From positions 1 to 33,946 of IMG/VR virus record IMGVR_UViG_3300032285_001431: 33,946 nt of DNA; one strand, 5' to 3'. Source of the stretch: a virus. Shown here piece by piece: positions 7,190-18,200 of the stretch (positions are counted from its first letter, which is position 1; every line of letters starts with the position of its first letter). The notes below the pieces were generated by a model. It had not been told where the DNA came from. It ran no database searches and saw only the letters and a program-made list of their open reading frames with translations. The position numbers and the translations under genes were made by a program.

Positions 7190-8437
7190 TTATTTAGATA
7201 CAGTAACAATTGCTAAAACTGTTCCAATACTAGTTGTTGTTTTATTTTCTAATGCTCGTCCAATAACATTAAATGCAGTTGCTTCATTTGATTGGGCGGC
7301 ACGTGCCATTCCATTGCCTGCACTAACTAGACGATCACCTTTCTTTACTATACCAGTGACTTTTACTTGAACACGTCCTGTCATAGCGACTGGCGGGTGA
7401 GTTGTATTGTCTCCGGCGCCTGAATTCATCAAGTAAGCAGCAGTATCAGAGATAACACCAAATATATCTTCACTTAATTCATATCTTACGCTAGTGATTT
7501 CTTTTTCACCGCCCAATTCAACAACAGTCCCTGCATCATAGTATGCATCAGCCTCAAAGCGTTCTGCCAAGTCAGCGTATGTTGCTTGCAATCTACTAGC
7601 ACCAACTAGTGACCAAGTACCTGTAATTTGACCAGCAGTTCCTGCCGCGCCTGTTGTGATATTTGCAGTAGTTACACTACTAGGAGCAATAGCACCGGCA
7701 AATTGTGATACTGAATTTGCTCCAGTTAAGTAATCAAAAACGTTTGCATTATTATAAGTACCTGCAAAACTGATAGGTGTACCGTTTGCGTACATATATT
7801 TGTCAGTTCTAATACCGTATGTATTACCTGCATTGTTAATAACGATATTACCTGAATTGACATAAAGACCTGTACCAGCAACAGAGTTTGCTGTTCCTGT
7901 ACCATTTAATGTCCAAGTTCCTGTAACTGTACCAGCAGTTGTTGCAGAGCCGGTTGTTATTACAGTAGTGTTTAATGTTCCAATATTACCTGTAGTAATA
8001 TTTGCAGTTGCAATAGTAGCATTAGAAGTTGCTGTAATTGTTGCGGCTGTAATTGTATTGGCAGTAATTGCATTGCTAACAGCTAAATTACCTGATGAGA
8101 TATTTCCAGTAACTGTAACAGCACCAAATGTTGTTGCTCCACCGCTAGAAGTTGAAGTCAATGCTAACCAAGCATTTGCGTTAGATGTACCGTCTGCTGG
8201 ACAAACATACAATGTATTTGCGTTTGTATTGTACCATAATTGACCTTGAAGCGGGTTAGCAGGGGGACTTGTATTAGCGTAATTTTCTAGCTGATGAACA
8301 AAGTTTGTGTCTACGTATTGACCATAACCAGCATAATTTCTGCCCGGTAATGCTAGTGAAGTACTACTTGTGTTAATAGTACCATCGGCAATAGTTGTCA
8401 ATATTTGACCATTGCTTTTTACGATTGTATATGCCAT
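7190..8437 (-). CDS. 415-aa tail fibre-like protein
   Basis: The N-terminal 90 residues contain 'FVHQLENYAN' and 'NPLQGQLWYNTNANTLYV' (about residues 61-78), a pattern I associate with N-terminal domains of phage fibre and neck proteins. Residues about 95-280 are low-complexity Thr/Ala/Asn/Gly repeats typical of a fibrous shaft, with an internal duplication: 'ITTGSATTAGTVTGTWTLNG' and later 'ITTGAAGTAGQITGTWSLVG'. The C-terminal domain starts near residue 283 with 'YADLAERFEADAYYDAGTVV' and continues 'DIFGVISDTAAYLMNSG', a common end domain of aquatic phage fibres that resembles Peptidase_G2-like self-cleaving domains. I cannot confirm a catalytic site. It probably works in host recognition or as a fibre-linked virion part. 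Confidence 0.78.
   Translation of the reverse strand: MAYTIVKSNGQILTTIADGTINTSSTSLALPGRNYAGYGQYVDTNFVHQLENYANTSPPANPLQGQLWYNTNANTLYVCPADGTSNANAWLALTSTSSGGATTFGAVTVTGNISSGNLAVSNAITANTITAATITATSNATIATANITTGNIGTLNTTVITTGSATTAGTVTGTWTLNGTGTANSVAGTGLYVNSGNIVINNAGNTYGIRTDKYMYANGTPISFAGTYNNANVFDYLTGANSVSQFAGAIAPSSVTTANITTGAAGTAGQITGTWSLVGASRLQATYADLAERFEADAYYDAGTVVELGGEKEITSVRYELSEDIFGVISDTAAYLMNSGAGDNTTHPPVAMTGRVQVKVTGIVKKGDRLVSAGNGMARAAQSNEATAFNVIGRALENKTTTSIGTVLAIVTVSK
7191..7198 (-). promoter_or_regulatory. Late-promoter-like TCTAAATA before the 318-aa gene
   Basis: The coding strand reads TATCTAAATAAGGATTATAA up to the ATG at 7180. The 8-mer TCTAAATA overlaps the last codons of the preceding gene and lies 10 nt from the start. 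AAGGA just after it is a good ribosome binding site. The same 8-mer precedes the 101-aa gene. Confidence 0.4.
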
Positions 8438-8460
8438 TTTTAAATTACTCCAATATCTTT

Positions 8461-8468
8461 TATTTATC
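8461..8468 (-). promoter_or_regulatory. Late-promoter-like GATAAATA before the fibre-like gene
   Basis: Right after the TAA of the 206-aa gene the coding strand reads GATAAATAAAAGATATTGG, followed by AGTAATTTAAAA and the ATG at 8437. The motif is 23 nt from the start, and a TTGGAG ribosome binding site lies between. This is the best-spaced example in the window. Confidence 0.6.
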
Positions 8469-9089
8469 TTAAATTGTTACTAAGTTCGTCAAACTCTGTA
8501 TTCTGACAGTGTAATCAATTTGAATCTGTCTGTTTAAACTTTTTTGCACCGGGTGAAATATAACGTGGGTCAATAACCTAGTAATAACTGCCCCGGCAGC
8601 ATCAGTTCCGTAATTAGCAAGCAAACCCAATTCATCAAAAATATAGCTAGAGTCCGTTTGGGTACTATTGTCAAATGCTGCTTGACCTGCAGGTTCGCCG
8701 TAATCTAACAAACATTGTACCAAAATGTCAGTATAATACTTCCCGGTGGTATGGGTAACAGTCATCTTATTGCGTGTGGGATCCAAGTTGAAAACACTGG
8801 TGTCATCTACAATCTTAGCGTAAGTTTGATTATATAATGCTGCATTTTGACCAGTTACATTTGGGGGCAAATAAGTTATAACCCCGGTGTCAGAAACGCT
8901 TGCTCCGCCATTTCCAAACGCCATTTCGTATATTTCTCCATACCCGCGACTACTTAATGTGTCAGCAATTGACTCTGACATATTTTCGTAATTAATAGCA
9001 TTTTTCTTATCTACAAATATTTCCCCGTCGTTGGGGTCATAGATTTTCAAAAATCCTTCTATTTTATATGATAGTGTTATTACTGACAT
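8469..9089 (-). CDS. 206-aa virion structural protein (probably baseplate)
   Basis: The protein begins with a short beta segment containing 'KIYDPNDGEIFVDKKNAI' (about residues 15-32), continues with 'YGEIYEMAFGNGG' (about 50-62), 'DPTRNKMTVTHTTGKYYT' (about 104-121) and 'LDYGEPAGQAAFDNS', and ends with 'TRLLTHVIFHPVQKSLNRQ' (about 168-186) and a strand 'IQIDYTVRIQSL'. I recall proteins of this type as conserved virion proteins in marine T4-like phages but cannot give a T4 gene number. The position after the giant gene is where T4 has gene 8 (334 aa), yet length and motifs do not settle that. Its start overlaps the stop of the 50-residue gene, so translation is probably coupled. Confidence 0.75.
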   Translation of the reverse strand: MSVITLSYKIEGFLKIYDPNDGEIFVDKKNAINYENMSESIADTLSSRGYGEIYEMAFGNGGASVSDTGVITYLPPNVTGQNAALYNQTYAKIVDDTSVFNLDPTRNKMTVTHTTGKYYTDILVQCLLDYGEPAGQAAFDNSTQTDSSYIFDELGLLANYGTDAAGAVITRLLTHVIFHPVQKSLNRQIQIDYTVRIQSLTNLVTI

Positions 9090-9241
9090 TAATTATCGCC
9101 TCGCATTTGAACCAAAACTTCTTTGGTGTTTGGATCTGTTATTTTTATCCCGGAAGAAAAATAAAACCCCCCGTGTTCGTTGGGTTTCGTCTCTGGTTTT
9201 GCAGTAGCTTGATTCTTATTTTCTTCCATTTTTTCGTTCAT
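9089..9241 (-). CDS. Small 50-residue protein coupled to the next virion gene
   Basis: An ATG at 9241 opens 50 codons ending in TAA at 9091-9089; the last A is the first base of the ATG of the 206-aa gene (TAATG). A second in-frame ATG lies at 9229. The first 20 residues are Lys/Glu/Asn-rich and probably disordered; the second half reads 'GGFYFSSGIKITDPNTKEV' followed by 'LVQMRGDN'. This half matches the N-terminus of the downstream protein ('GFLKIYDPNDGEIFVDKK') in the pattern K-I-x-D-P-N-x-x-E-[VI]-x-V. No clear Shine-Dalgarno sequence is seen for either ATG. Tight packing and the shared motif argue for a real gene, probably a small baseplate-associated part. Function unknown. Confidence 0.65.
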   Translation of the reverse strand: MNEKMEENKNQATAKPETKPNEHGGFYFSSGIKITDPNTKEVLVQMRGDN

Positions 9242-9246
9242 ATATT

Positions 9247-9254
9247 TATTTATC
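9247..9254 (-). promoter_or_regulatory. Late-promoter-like GATAAATA before the 50-aa gene
   Basis: The coding strand reads AAAGATAAATAAATAT directly before the ATG at 9241, just after the stop codon of the giant gene. GATAAATA is only 5 nt from the first ATG. A transcript made from it would therefore start at or after that ATG and favour the second ATG (9229) or the following gene. As a promoter for the 206-aa gene the position is comfortable. Confidence 0.45.
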
Positions 9255-9255
9255 T

Positions 9256-12200
9256 TTAGTTTCTATCCGTTCTTAAGAAATTTGCTCCGTCTGTAACACT
9301 AATCTGTAAAGGATCACCGTCAGTAGTATTATATACATAAGAATTCCATTCAGAAGAATATAATACATCAGACATGCGATTATTAGGAATTAATCCAAAT
9401 ATTTCTGAATATAACGGGATATAATTTTGTGCTCCTGTACCATTAGCACCTCTAGTTAGCTGACTGACAGTATTTGCTACTAAATCACATTCACCAAACC
9501 CAATTTGTTCTCCGTTGATATATAACAATCTACCCTCAACTGAGGTGACTGTCAAAGAATTTCCAGCAGAAACTTGGGCAGAAATCTGTAACACCGGGGC
9601 AGAATCTACAATAACTATTTGATAATTTGCAGGATCTACTGTAGTAGAAGTTGTGTTGTTGTATACTGTTATGTGACAAATTACATTTTTGTTAGAAGTC
9701 AAACCAATATTGTATAATCCAGACACTGCTGCAGGACATGTTACCACTTGAACAACATTATCAGTAATACGAGTTACATCATTAACATAAATTGTACTAT
9801 CTGTATAATATAACGGCTGTGTTAACCAAGTTCTAGTTTGTGTATTTGCTCGGTAAACTGATGGTTGATTTGAAGTAGTTACATTTAGTAAGTAAACTTC
9901 TTCATTGGGAGTAGCAGTTGGCATCATACTGGTTACTATAACTTCATCACCTGTCTGTACTACAGTTAGTATACTTAAATTATTGTATGCATTAAGTTTT
10001 AGTGATGATGAAGGAACTCTATAACCATTTACAGTTACCCACAATCTATCAACATTAACTTGCTCAAACTGAGAAACATTTATAGTTATACCACTAGTAG
10101 TTGTAGCATTTGTTAATAAAACTTCAGCTTCATTTGGATAACGATTTGCACTTATTGTAAACTCTTGCAATCCAAATGCAAGACCTGTTCCAGTTTGTCC
10201 AGAACTATTACAAGTAAATGTTCCACCTATTACCGGAGTTCCAACATAGCCAATTGTATTCCAGTTAGTAGTACCAAGTATAGAAATTTCATATGTATTG
10301 CCAGAAATAAAACTTCCTGCCTCAATTTCGGGTCTTACTTGTAGAATGTAATATGTAGTTTTTGCTAATATTCCACCAAGTAAGTTTTGCCCAGCTAGAG
10401 CACCAATTTCTGTAAATATAACCGGGGTGCCTTCAACTAGTGTAGTGGTACTTGGTACTGTAATTCTATTTCCATTAGCAGTAGTAGATGTTACAGTGGT
10501 ATCTGCAATAGTGAATAATTGATCTATCCAAGCATACCCGCCTGAGATGTATGTTGATGAATATGTTACTGGATAATTTACAGCAGTTAATGCAGGATTA
10601 TATGGTTGTAAATATAAATCAAACACCTTATTAGTTATTACGTGAACATAATAAACATTATTGTTTAATTGAGTAGCACCAACAATACCATCAAGTCTAA
10701 CTAATTCATTTTGTGTAAAATAATTGTTTATTCCAGTTGTTACACGAATAGCAGGAGTTCCTCCCATATAACCAACTACTACACTAGATGAAGTAGTTAA
10801 TGTGATTACATTATTAAATTGATCTACTATAGTAAACTGTGTTGAACTTACAATAGTACCAACAAAATATACTTGACCAGTTGTATCTATTCCACCATCA
10901 TTAGCAAATAATGCATCACCTGTACCAGAACCAATTCCCGTAGCAGTAAATATAACACCCACTGTATTAGAACTTGCGCCAATTAAAGTAAAATCAGTAG
11001 TACCAACTGTTGTGATTTGATATTGTGCGCCCACAACAAAAGAACCGGCATTAACTATACCTGCTTTAAATATTATAGGTTGACCGGCTACTAACAAAGA
11101 AGTAGAATTACAAGTTATATAGTTTGTTATAGCAGTAGTAGCAGTAACAGTTACTGTTGCAGCCGGTGGAGTTATAGTGTTATTAATAGCTGTAATATTA
11201 GATACTGTAATTCCATTAATGACGCCAGTCATAGTTCCACTTGCGCTGGTTACTACAATTGGTGATCCTCCTAGTTGAGTAGAAATTTGAAAGTCTGTTG
11301 AATTTAATATTGCTGTTACAAAATATGTTTGTCCAGCAATTATGCCACCTATCGCGGGGCTATTGAATACAACAGGATAACCAATTGTCAATCCACTAGT
11401 ACTTGAGGTAGTTAAGTAATTAAGTTCCTCATCAAATGGTCCTGCAGAATATGAATAAGCAGATCCGTTTCCTAATCCTGTACCAACATTAGCACAAGTA
11501 AAAATACTTCCAACTGCATAAGTTATACCGGTTGTTCCTGCAATAGTATTCCATTGAGTATTAGTAGTTGTTCCCAAAGTTACAATAGAATACACATTAC
11601 CTAGAACAAAAGATCCAGCAGTCTGCAAACCTGTTTGATTGATAGCATCAAACCCTTCACCTGCAATGATCGCTGATCCTGTTCCAGTACCTACGCCCGT
11701 TGCAGTGAATGTTAGTCCAATTGTATTTGAAGTTGCACCAATAGCGGTGAAGTCTGTATTTGCACCTGGAGTAGGGTATGCATTGTCATTGAGTGACTGT
11801 ATAGTGTAAAGTTGTCCAACTACAAAACTGCCAGCAAGTATGGCATAATCAAACGATACAACAAAATTAGTAGTACTAGTAACTGTTATTGTAGACAATG
11901 TTTTACTTCCAGTAATATTATACTGTGTATTAAAATATTGACGTTCAGGTAAATTGTATGATGTTACGGCGACTGTTGACCCGTTGCTAGGAGGAGGCGT
12001 GAATAATATTGAGTTAGTATTAGGATTAATTGAATACTTACCTTGATTTAAACGTAACCCATCAACTTCTACTACTGCGTTAGTAGCATTTGTGGTACCT
12101 ATATAGTTTGTCAATGAGAATGAAGCAGATGAACCATCACCAACAAATTGTTGAGTTTGAGGTAATGTATAACCATATTGAATTGGTAAAGTTTCACCCA

Positions 12201-15200
12201 TTAATGTATAGGTTATGTAATCTATTGTATTGTCATACACACTTGCTAATATTATTGACGCAGAGATTCCGTTGTCTGCAAGACCAATTGCATAATCATT
12301 GGTTACAAATATTGCACCACCTGTTGCATTCGTTAATGTCAATGTTGTTCCGCCCGCAGTTTGTGATATTGTAAATTCATTCCCGTCATATATTGATTTA
12401 ACATAATACACTTGATGAGGTATAATTACGCCACCAAACATAGTATCACTGAATACGATTGGTTGATTAACAATTAATCCACCGGTTGAAATAGTTGTAA
12501 CTGCATTGTTACTAGCTTTCGTTCTTACGACAGGAGCAGTAGTACCAAGAACCATAGTTGTTCCGTTATGATATACTGAAGGCGGAGTCCAAACTACGCC
12601 TGTACCAACTCTAATTACGGCTTCCATTTGTCCAGTAGCAGTTGTCAATACAACAGTTTCACCAGCAGTACCGGTACTTGAATTATAAGTAGCAGAGATA
12701 GTTATTCTATTTGAATATCCACCAATAGATTTAACATAATACACTTGATCTTCAACGATACCACCAAATACTGCACCGCTGAATGTTATTGGACTATTTA
12801 GTATAAACTGGTTAACACTTTCGCATGTAATTGTATTGTTTGTGCCATTAGTTGCAACAGCATAAACATATACAGGATCAGTTCCCGGTCTAATTACCCC
12901 AGAACCCTGATACACCGTTTGACTATAATTTGCATTTACATATATTTCTTGGAATCCTGTAACATCATTATTTCTAATAGGATCAGTTTTTGTATTTGCC
13001 TTAACTAATTGATCTCCGTTACCAACTTCATATACATCTATTTTTAATGTATCTGTACCGGGAACAATATAATTCAAAGGAGTAACTAACGTGATTGTGT
13101 TATTAATCCAATTTACAGTATAATTTGTTCCATTGTATATTCTAGTAGCTAATCCATTAGTATAACTAATTATATAAACACTTAACTGTGCAGGAGTCAT
13201 TACTAGATTATCAAAACTATATACGGTTTGATTACCACTAGTTGGTTGTATCTCAGTTGATACTACATTATATCCAACATGTTGATATATTGTTTCATCC
13301 CAGTCTGTTCCGGGACGAGTAGCAACAGTCATCATAATAGTGTCAGAAACTACACCAGGCACTAATTCTTCCGGACCATATCCAGCAGTAAATGCGTCAC
13401 CTTCTACAGTATAAGCTGCAGGATCTGATATAAAACTAGAATTTGAAGTCCATGTAACAGCATTAGAACTAATTAGTACAGTATTTTTATCACCCACTAT
13501 TACATACTTACCGGCAACATTATTCCAAACAGTACTTTCTAATGTCTCTGTAGTGCCAGATGTACGTTGAGTCCAAGGTGATCCGTATATTGGTGCAGTT
13601 AATATAACTCCATTTTCACCCACTGCAATGTATATATTATTATAACTATCCCAAATTACATTGGTTAATTTAGTAACTACTCCGGATGATTGGGCATTCC
13701 AAACAATGGTATTGAAACTTGTGTATATTGATCCATTGTCACCCACTGCTACAATACTTTGTGTACTTGAAGCAACACTATTAAATCCTGAATGGGTGGC
13801 GCTAAAAGAAACTTGTCGCCAAGTAAGTGAGTCTGTGCTAGTATATATTATAGCATAGTTAGTTGCTATTCCTGATACCAATTGTTGACCTAAACCTACC
13901 GCCACAAATCCAGTATAACCTGCTGTAGATACGTGTGCTACACCATTAAAAATATTAGTTAGACCATTAGTAAACGCATAACGCATAGTCCACGTATATA
14001 AATCAGTAGATGTAACAATGTCATTTCCTACTGCAACATATATACCGTTGTTATAAGTTACACTATTTAATGCAGTTGCAGGTACACTTATTGAAGATAC
14101 ATCAAAATTGGTGTCATTAAACGGAGTACTGTCATAAGGAGTGAAAGTTCCATTAGTAATCCATTCATATCCATTTGTGCTTATTAGTATAGGTGTAGCA
14201 TTATTATTAGTTGTAATAACATAATTCCCACCGGCATAAATTAAATCAGTAATGTTAAGAGTTTGATTAGCCAAATTATTAATAGCCCAATCAAGCCCAT
14301 TGCTACTTATATTGAACAATGAATTGTTATTGGTATCTGAACCGGCTAGATAAAATAATCCATTCCAAACAATAGCTTTCAAGTTAATCCCTGCAGGATA
14401 GAATGGCTTATCTGTTAATATTGTATCTAATGTATACTGCTCTGCCGGAGCAAAAGCATTACCTTCATATGTACTATTAGGATAAGTTATACCAGATACC
14501 AATTGAGTTAAATCTACCCCGGGCATATTAACTGTTGGTTGATAATATCCAATAATTCTATCTAAGGCATTTAATTTCTTACTACCAGAACTTAATAATT
14601 CCCACTTGCCAAAAATAAACTCAGGATCATTGTTACTTACAATACATTGATATAAACGATTATTGTATTTTACAATACTAGCATTAAAGAAGAACGGCTC
14701 AGGTAAGAATGCATAATCCCCTGATTTAGCCATTGTCATTCCAGTTCCAACTGTTGTAGCTAATTGGAATGTACTTCCTCCTAGTGTCTCAGAAATTGTA
14801 ACTGTAGTAGTTGTTGGTTTAGTTAATATATAATATGTTTGACCTAATACTATATTACCAAATACAGAACCAGTAAACACGACGGTATCATTAATATTAA
14901 AACTTGCAGAACTTGTTACTGTAACTTGATCAGTTAATGAACTAGTAGCAGTAGCAGCGGTTGTAGTTGCACCTTGATATGCAAAATTTTCTCCTGATAC
15001 AGGAACTGTACAATTAGGATTACTATAAACACCAACTTGATTTTCAGATATAACCTTCAAATAATATTGTGATACGTCACCTGCAGGAGTTCCATTTGCA
15101 ATACCTGATGTTATGCCACCGGTACTATTAACTGTTAATACAGTTAATTGTAAATTATTTGCAGGCTTTGTTCCACCTAATAGATCGCCAGTAATAGTTA

Positions 15201-18200
15201 CAATGTTATTAATTGCATAACCAGATCCAGCAGTTGTAATTATGGTGCTATACCCACCTAACTTATAATTTACGTCAAATACTGCATTAGTTAATACTGC
15301 CTGTGTTAACTGTACTGGATTTTGTTCTACTGTATGAACCCCAGTACCAGCAGTAGTTGTTCCAATTGCAGAACCAGTTGTAGTATATGCTAAATTAAAT
15401 GTGTTCCCGCTTAAATTAATTACATAGTATGTTGTAAAATCATTTAACGGTGCAGGTAAAGTTCCAGTAGTATGTAAAACCACACTTGCACCGTTGACAA
15501 ATGCACTTCCAGTTGTAACTGTAAATACAGCCGGGCTAGCATTAGAGATAGTAACAGTTTGAGCAGAATTCTTTAAAGAATACCCGCCGCTAATTGTTAA
15601 ATAATTATCCCCGGTGCCTGTCATTGTTCCGTTATCAGTGGTTACTTGATATACACTACTTAAATTTATATCTGTTGAAATTGTAAATCTACCGGTGCCA
15701 GCTGGAGGGCTTGAGTCAATTGAATAAACATAATAGACTACTCCAATTGCTACTCCTCCCAATGAGGTGCCTGAGAAATATAACGGCATTCCCACATATA
15801 GTACATTAGTAGTATTTGCATTTGATGCGATTGGTAAAGTTAACCAATACCCTGTGCTACTTGTATTAGTAACAGTTATTGTGGTTGTTCCAAAACCATT
15901 TACGGTATAAGGACCTGCACCAACTGTCAATCCACCAATACTAGATGCAATATTAAATTCTAAATTATTGTATATATTGGTTAATCCTGCACCACCGGCA
16001 GTCAAACAAATTCTATTAACGGTTGCCAAGGTTGCACTAATTTCTCTTGTTAACAAGTTAGAAACTGTTCCGGTTTTATTAACGTATTGATCGGATGTTT
16101 GATATAATGTAAATTCTTGTCCAGTGATTTGTCCTGGGCTTATTGGTAAGCCAACGTTCAATGTCATTGATTTATTAGAAACAGTAGTTAATACCACAGT
16201 ATCTGCTTGACTAGTACAAGTGCAAGACCCTGAATCAGTAGTTAAAGTAACAATATTACCATTAATACCATCAGCAATTGTGAATGAAGTATTTGATATT
16301 ATTGCTCTTACATAATATGTAGTGCCAGCAACTATATTACCAAATGTTGTTCCAGTAAATATTATTGGTTCATTTACAGTTAAATTTGTTGTACTTGAAC
16401 AGGTAATATAATTAGTTCCTGAAGTTGTTGCAGTTACAGTAAAGTTAGTAGGAGAATTATTTGTAGATGCTGTAAATGTTTGATTATCAACTACTGTAAT
16501 TACATAATAAATTTCATTTTCAACTACACCACCAAATACATCTCCGGTAAAGAATATAGGAAGACCCAAATAGAATCCACTTGTACCATTTTGACCAGTA
16601 ACAGTTAACGGTGTTGTAATATAGTTTGTTGTTGCGGTAGTTGCTGTAACTGTTCGTATACCATCATAATTAATAGTCAATACTGCAAGATTGGTTAATT
16701 GACCTACATAAAGTGTAAGACCAGCTGCACTTATATTTGTAGTGTTTTGTGCTACTACTGCCCCAGGATTACCGTTACCATCAACTGAAGCCGAAATAGT
16801 AAATCCAGTATCTTCTAATAAGTATGCTGTACCAGTTCCAATTGCAGTTGCTTTGATAATTATCACATTACCTACAGAGTAAGTTACTCCTGTAGTACCT
16901 GCTACGGTATTCCAATTTGTTGTACCTAAACTGCCAATTACATAATTGTGTCCAAGTTTTAAGTTAGCAGAAAGAGTAACAGTTGCGTTTGGTAATTGTA
17001 CTAAAGACTTTACGTAATAAATAGTTTCACTTTGTGGTGATGCTTCAGGTGGTGTACTGCTTACTAAAGGAGTTCCTGTAGTTGATCCTATAAATTTAAC
17101 TGGCATGCCTATATAGAAACCAGTTGTTGAACCTATACTACCCGCAACTTCTGCTCCACCGGCATTAGGATTAATTCTAATAGCATTGCGATACGCTGCT
17201 ACAGAGTACGCTGACCCGTATGTTTGTACAGTATTTCTTGTTCTTGATGACCAAGTTAGCGACTGTTGATTTTGACTATCTAAAATTTCAAAAACTGCAC
17301 CATGGGCACTAGCTAATATGCTATTGATTGGTGGAGATGTACTTTCTAATGTTATAGAAGATGATGAAATTTGATTACTATTGTTTAATGAACCGGCATA
17401 AAATGATCCATAAAAATTACCAGGCAACCAGTCTATAACTTGTGAATTATAAGAAGTTCTATCAAATCGTAACGATATACTATTTTCTCTAACAGGGATA
17501 GCACTAGTTACACAACTAGCAACAGCGCCAACACTAAAATATTGTGTTCCGGACCCTTGTGATTCAAACACAACACGGTTGGCATTATTGATTGCATCCA
17601 AGTAAGTAGAATATAATGCAAAAACTGGTGAAGGAGATATTTCTAAAAGATTTACATAATATCTTTGACCAACAATCAATCCACCAATAGCGGTTGAATC
17701 AGCTCCAATAGAATAAACAACTAAATCACCAGTTTGTAATAACTCGGCTGAGCCAGTTAAATCAATAGTATCACTTACTATGTCTACATTAGTACTGCTA
17801 ATATTTAAAGTAAATGCAGGGTCAATGTTAATTGTTGGTAATACAGCATAACCTTCACCCGGATTAATTAAGTTTATCCCTACAACATAACCAAGACTCA
17901 TTATAGGTTCAAATTGTGCAGGAACTCTTGGTGCAGGATAGATAGTAGTATCTATATAAGCAGTAACTCTAGGAGGATTAGCATATCCTCTTCCTTCATT
18001 TAATACTACGACAGGTGGCAAATCAATGAAAATATCTTCGCCAGGAATATGTATAGTAATTGTTGTACCGTTTGCTCCGCGAGATAATCCTGTTAATTCA
18101 TTTGTTGCTAAGTTTCTATTAGCATATCCAATTTGCTCTTCACCAATCATTATAGTACCAGTTACTGGCAATCCATTAACATTGTCAATAAAACATGAAT

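Larger units (their letters stand above)
10085..17810 (-). repeat. C-terminal repeat tract of the giant protein (A modules and relatives)
   Basis: Residues about 3864-6440. A modules (about 75 residues each) can be recognised near 17530-17810 (diverged), 16740-17165, 16420-16655, 16200-16425, 15600-15890, 15335-15545, 14730-14960, 12615-12862, 12305-12535, 11838-11920 (incomplete), 11210-11425, 10770-11160, 10560-10755 (diverged) and 10085-10505. The conserved core is 'ITxxST..LxxGxPIxFxG', 'FGGIVxGxxYYVxxI', 'FTIS' and 'LTTATGxM'. The copies differ widely in sequence, so they are old or fast evolving. Other beta modules (family C, Gly-Tyr, propeller) lie between them. The fold is probably a string of small beta domains. 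Confidence 0.75.

Noticed and set aside
13420-14420. Reading the Asp-box propeller as an active sialidase
   Set aside because: Asp-box-like motifs are present but no arginine triad, Tyr/Glu nucleophile pair or FRIP motif could be found, so a binding propeller is the safer call.
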